Shown here piece after piece: positions 4,180 through 5,602 of a stretch of DNA of 5,602 bases; position 1 is the stretch's first letter, and each line of letters opens with the position of its first letter. Both the position numbers and the translations under genes were made by a program. The notes beneath the pieces were generated by a model. That model searched no databases and was not told the origin of the DNA. It saw only the letters and a list, made by a program, of their open reading frames with translations. Origin of the DNA: a candidate division GN15 bacterium (GTDB taxonomy: Bacteria; Zixibacteria; MSB-5A5; GN15; FEB-12); contig WJKG01000146.1 of assembly GCA_014729205.1 (NCBI GenBank), positions 1-5,602 of the forward strand. The letters run 5' to 3'.

Positions 4180-5602
4180 ATGACCCATAGATACGTGCTT
4201 CGTGCTATCCTGCTGGGGGTACTGATACTGACCGCCGGATCGCTTGCTGCCGAGCAGTCCGGCCACCAAGGCTATTACCGATATCCCGCTATCGGCGGAG
4301 GGTACATTGTCTTCACCGCCGAGGGCGACCTCTGGCGCGTCCCGATAGAGGGCGGCCTGGCCCAGCGACTAACCACGCATCACGGCTGGGAATTCGGTGC
4401 AGTCGTTTCGCCCGATGGCGCCAGAGTGGCCTTCACCGGCCAGTATGAGGGCCCCAGCGAAATCTATGTTATGCCCATTGCGGGCGGTCTGCCCGAGCGT
4501 CTCACCTGGGAAGACGAGCTTTGCCGGGTCGCCTCGTGGATTGACAAGACCTCGTTGCTGTATGCAACATCGCACTTCTCCACCTTGCCCAGCCGCCAAT
4601 TGATCAGGCTGGATCTGTCCACCAATGAACGCGTACCACTTCCGTTGGCACAGGCGGCCGATGGCGTCTACGGTACTGCTGACGAGCTTTACTTCGTCCG
4701 CCTGCCGAAGCAGGGCAGCAATGCCAAAAACTATCCCGGTGGTACGGTGCAGAACCTGTGGAAGTTCGCCCCGGGGATGGACGACGCTGAACGCCTGCAT
4801 CCCGATTACAATGGCACCAGTGCCGAACCCATGTGGTATGAGGGCAGGGTGTATTTCGTCTCCGATCGCGATCGGACTGCCAACATCTGGTCGATGCTCC
4901 CCGATGGTTCGGATGTGACGCAACATACGTTTCACAACGGGTGGGATGTGAAGTCACCGGCACTGGGCGATGGGAAGATCGTCTACCAACTCGGCGCCGA
5001 TCTCTACCTGTATGATATAGCGGCCAACGAGACCACCAGGATGGATATCACGCTCGCCTCCGATTTCGACCAGAAACGGGAGAAGTGGATCGACAAGCCC
5101 ATGGACTACCTCACCGCCGCGCACCTGTCAGATGACGGCAGCCATGTCGTGCTCACGGCACGCGGGCAGGTCTTCGTCAAGCCTGCACAGGGTGGTCGCT
5201 TGGTCGAAGTCACGCGCAACGACGGCGTACGCTACCGCAATGCCCGTTTCCTGTCAGGAAATGACACGCTGCTGACGCTCTCCGATGAAAGCGGTGAGGT
5301 TGAGTTCTGGCAATTGGTCGCCAGGGGTACCGCCGAACCTATACAGCTGACCGACAACGGTGAGGTGCTGCGCTTCGACGGCTGGCCATCGCCTGATGGA
5401 AAGCTTGTCGCCTATACCGACAAGAACAACCGGCTCTGGATCTACGAGCGCGATCGTGACCGTCACCGCCTTGTGGATAGCGGCGAATTTGGTGGAATCT
5501 ACGACCCCGCATGGGCGCCCGACAGCAAGTGGCTGGCCTACGTCGGCGAGGCTCAGAACAGCTTTGCGCAGGTCTGGATCTACTCATGGGAAGACAATGA
5601 GC
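4180..5602 (+). CDS. Exported tricorn-like S41 peptidase, N-terminal part (C-terminus outside window)
   Basis: The frame is open from ATG at 4180 to the right edge, 474 codons. Residues 1-24 are a signal peptide: basic MTHRYVLR, hydrophobic AILLGVLILTAGSLAA, likely cut near Ala23/Ala24. The mature protein is thus periplasmic or cell-surface, unlike the cytoplasmic archaeal tricorn. The start matches the family (GYYRYPAIGGGYIVFTAEGDLWRVPIEGGLAQRLTTH, 31-67). It is followed by repeated beta-propeller blades of TolB/PD40 type: VSPDGARVAFTGQYEG (76-91), IYVMPIAGGLPERLTW (95-110), VYFVSDRDRTANIWSM (224-239), HLSDDGSHVVLTARG (315-329), WPSPDGKLVAYTDKNN (402-417), WAPDSKWLAYVGE (445-457). These would be the six-bladed propeller and the start of the second, seven-bladed one. 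Relatives have about 1050-1100 residues, with a PDZ domain and an S41 catalytic core at the C-terminus. Those are not in view, so activity cannot be checked. The role would be degradation of oligopeptides outside the cytoplasm. No link to the antiporters is apparent. Confidence 0.9.
   Translation, partial: MTHRYVLRAILLGVLILTAGSLAAEQSGHQGYYRYPAIGGGYIVFTAEGDLWRVPIEGGLAQRLTTHHGWEFGAVVSPDGARVAFTGQYEGPSEIYVMPIAGGLPERLTWEDELCRVASWIDKTSLLYATSHFSTLPSRQLIRLDLSTNERVPLPLAQAADGVYGTADELYFVRLPKQGSNAKNYPGGTVQNLWKFAPGMDDAERLHPDYNGTSAEPMWYEGRVYFVSDRDRTANIWSMLPDGSDVTQHTFHNGWDVKSPALGDGKIVYQLGADLYLYDIAANETTRMDITLASDFDQKREKWIDKPMDYLTAAHLSDDGSHVVLTARGQVFVKPAQGGRLVEVTRNDGVRYRNARFLSGNDTLLTLSDESGEVEFWQLVARGTAEPIQLTDNGEVLRFDGWPSPDGKLVAYTDKNNRLWIYERDRDRHRLVDSGEFGGIYDPAWAPDSKWLAYVGEAQNSFAQVWIYSWEDNE

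Noticed and set aside
4084..4269. Minus-strand 61-residue ORF overlapping the start of the protease gene
   Set aside because: It is antisense to the signal-peptide region of a well-supported gene and has no ribosome binding site or coherent protein features.
4369..4935. Long minus-strand ORF (188 residues) inside the tricorn-like gene
   Set aside because: It is a shadow frame of a GC-rich coding region. The plus-strand frame has clear propeller repeats and this one has no recognisable fold.
1..5602. CRISPR array, insertion sequence, phage or defence system
   Set aside because: No regularly spaced repeats, transposase, integrase or terminal inverted repeats were seen. The coding content is housekeeping transport and proteolysis.

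Overview
The window (moderate to high GC, standard genetic code, mostly clear Shine-Dalgarno sites) looks like chromosomal DNA of a free-living Gram-negative bacterium. The exported tricorn-type protease and the Kef and CaCA antiporters suggest an uncultured lineage near the FCB or Gemmatimonadota groups. The phylum is inference only; there is no rRNA or other marker gene here.

Layout. (1) Positions 1-2951, minus strand: a two-gene unit. A CaCA-family cation/proton exchanger (2951-1785) is followed after 3 nt by a Kef-type CPA2 monovalent cation/proton antiporter with a cytoplasmic TrkA-N (RCK) domain (1781-1, running off the left edge). The Kef gene has no listed ORF because its stop lies outside the window. 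(2) Positions 2995-3384, minus strand: a 98-residue protein with two predicted membrane helices, a good ribosome binding site and its own strong intrinsic terminator (13-bp perfect stem plus U6). This terminator separates it from the antiporter pair. (3) Positions 3385-4179: about 800 nt that look empty but carry an organised minus-strand unit. It contains a near-consensus sigma70 promoter (TTGACA, 17 bp, TATAGT), a roughly 183-nt structured leader ending in an intrinsic terminator with a U7 tract, then a strong ribosome binding site and a 42-codon ORF. (4) Positions 4180-5602, plus strand: the N-terminal 474 residues of an exported tricorn-like S41 peptidase, running off the right edge.

How the parts work together. 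The two antiporters are probably co-translated and would jointly exchange Ca2+ or Na+ and K+ against protons or Na+ at the inner membrane. The tricorn-like protein acts outside the cytoplasm in peptide breakdown and is divergently arranged with respect to everything to its left. The small membrane protein and the 42-residue ORF have no recognisable function. The most unusual part is 3600-4040, where the promoter, leader, terminator and small ORF have the architecture of a transcription-attenuated or riboregulated unit. I could not match it to a known riboswitch class.
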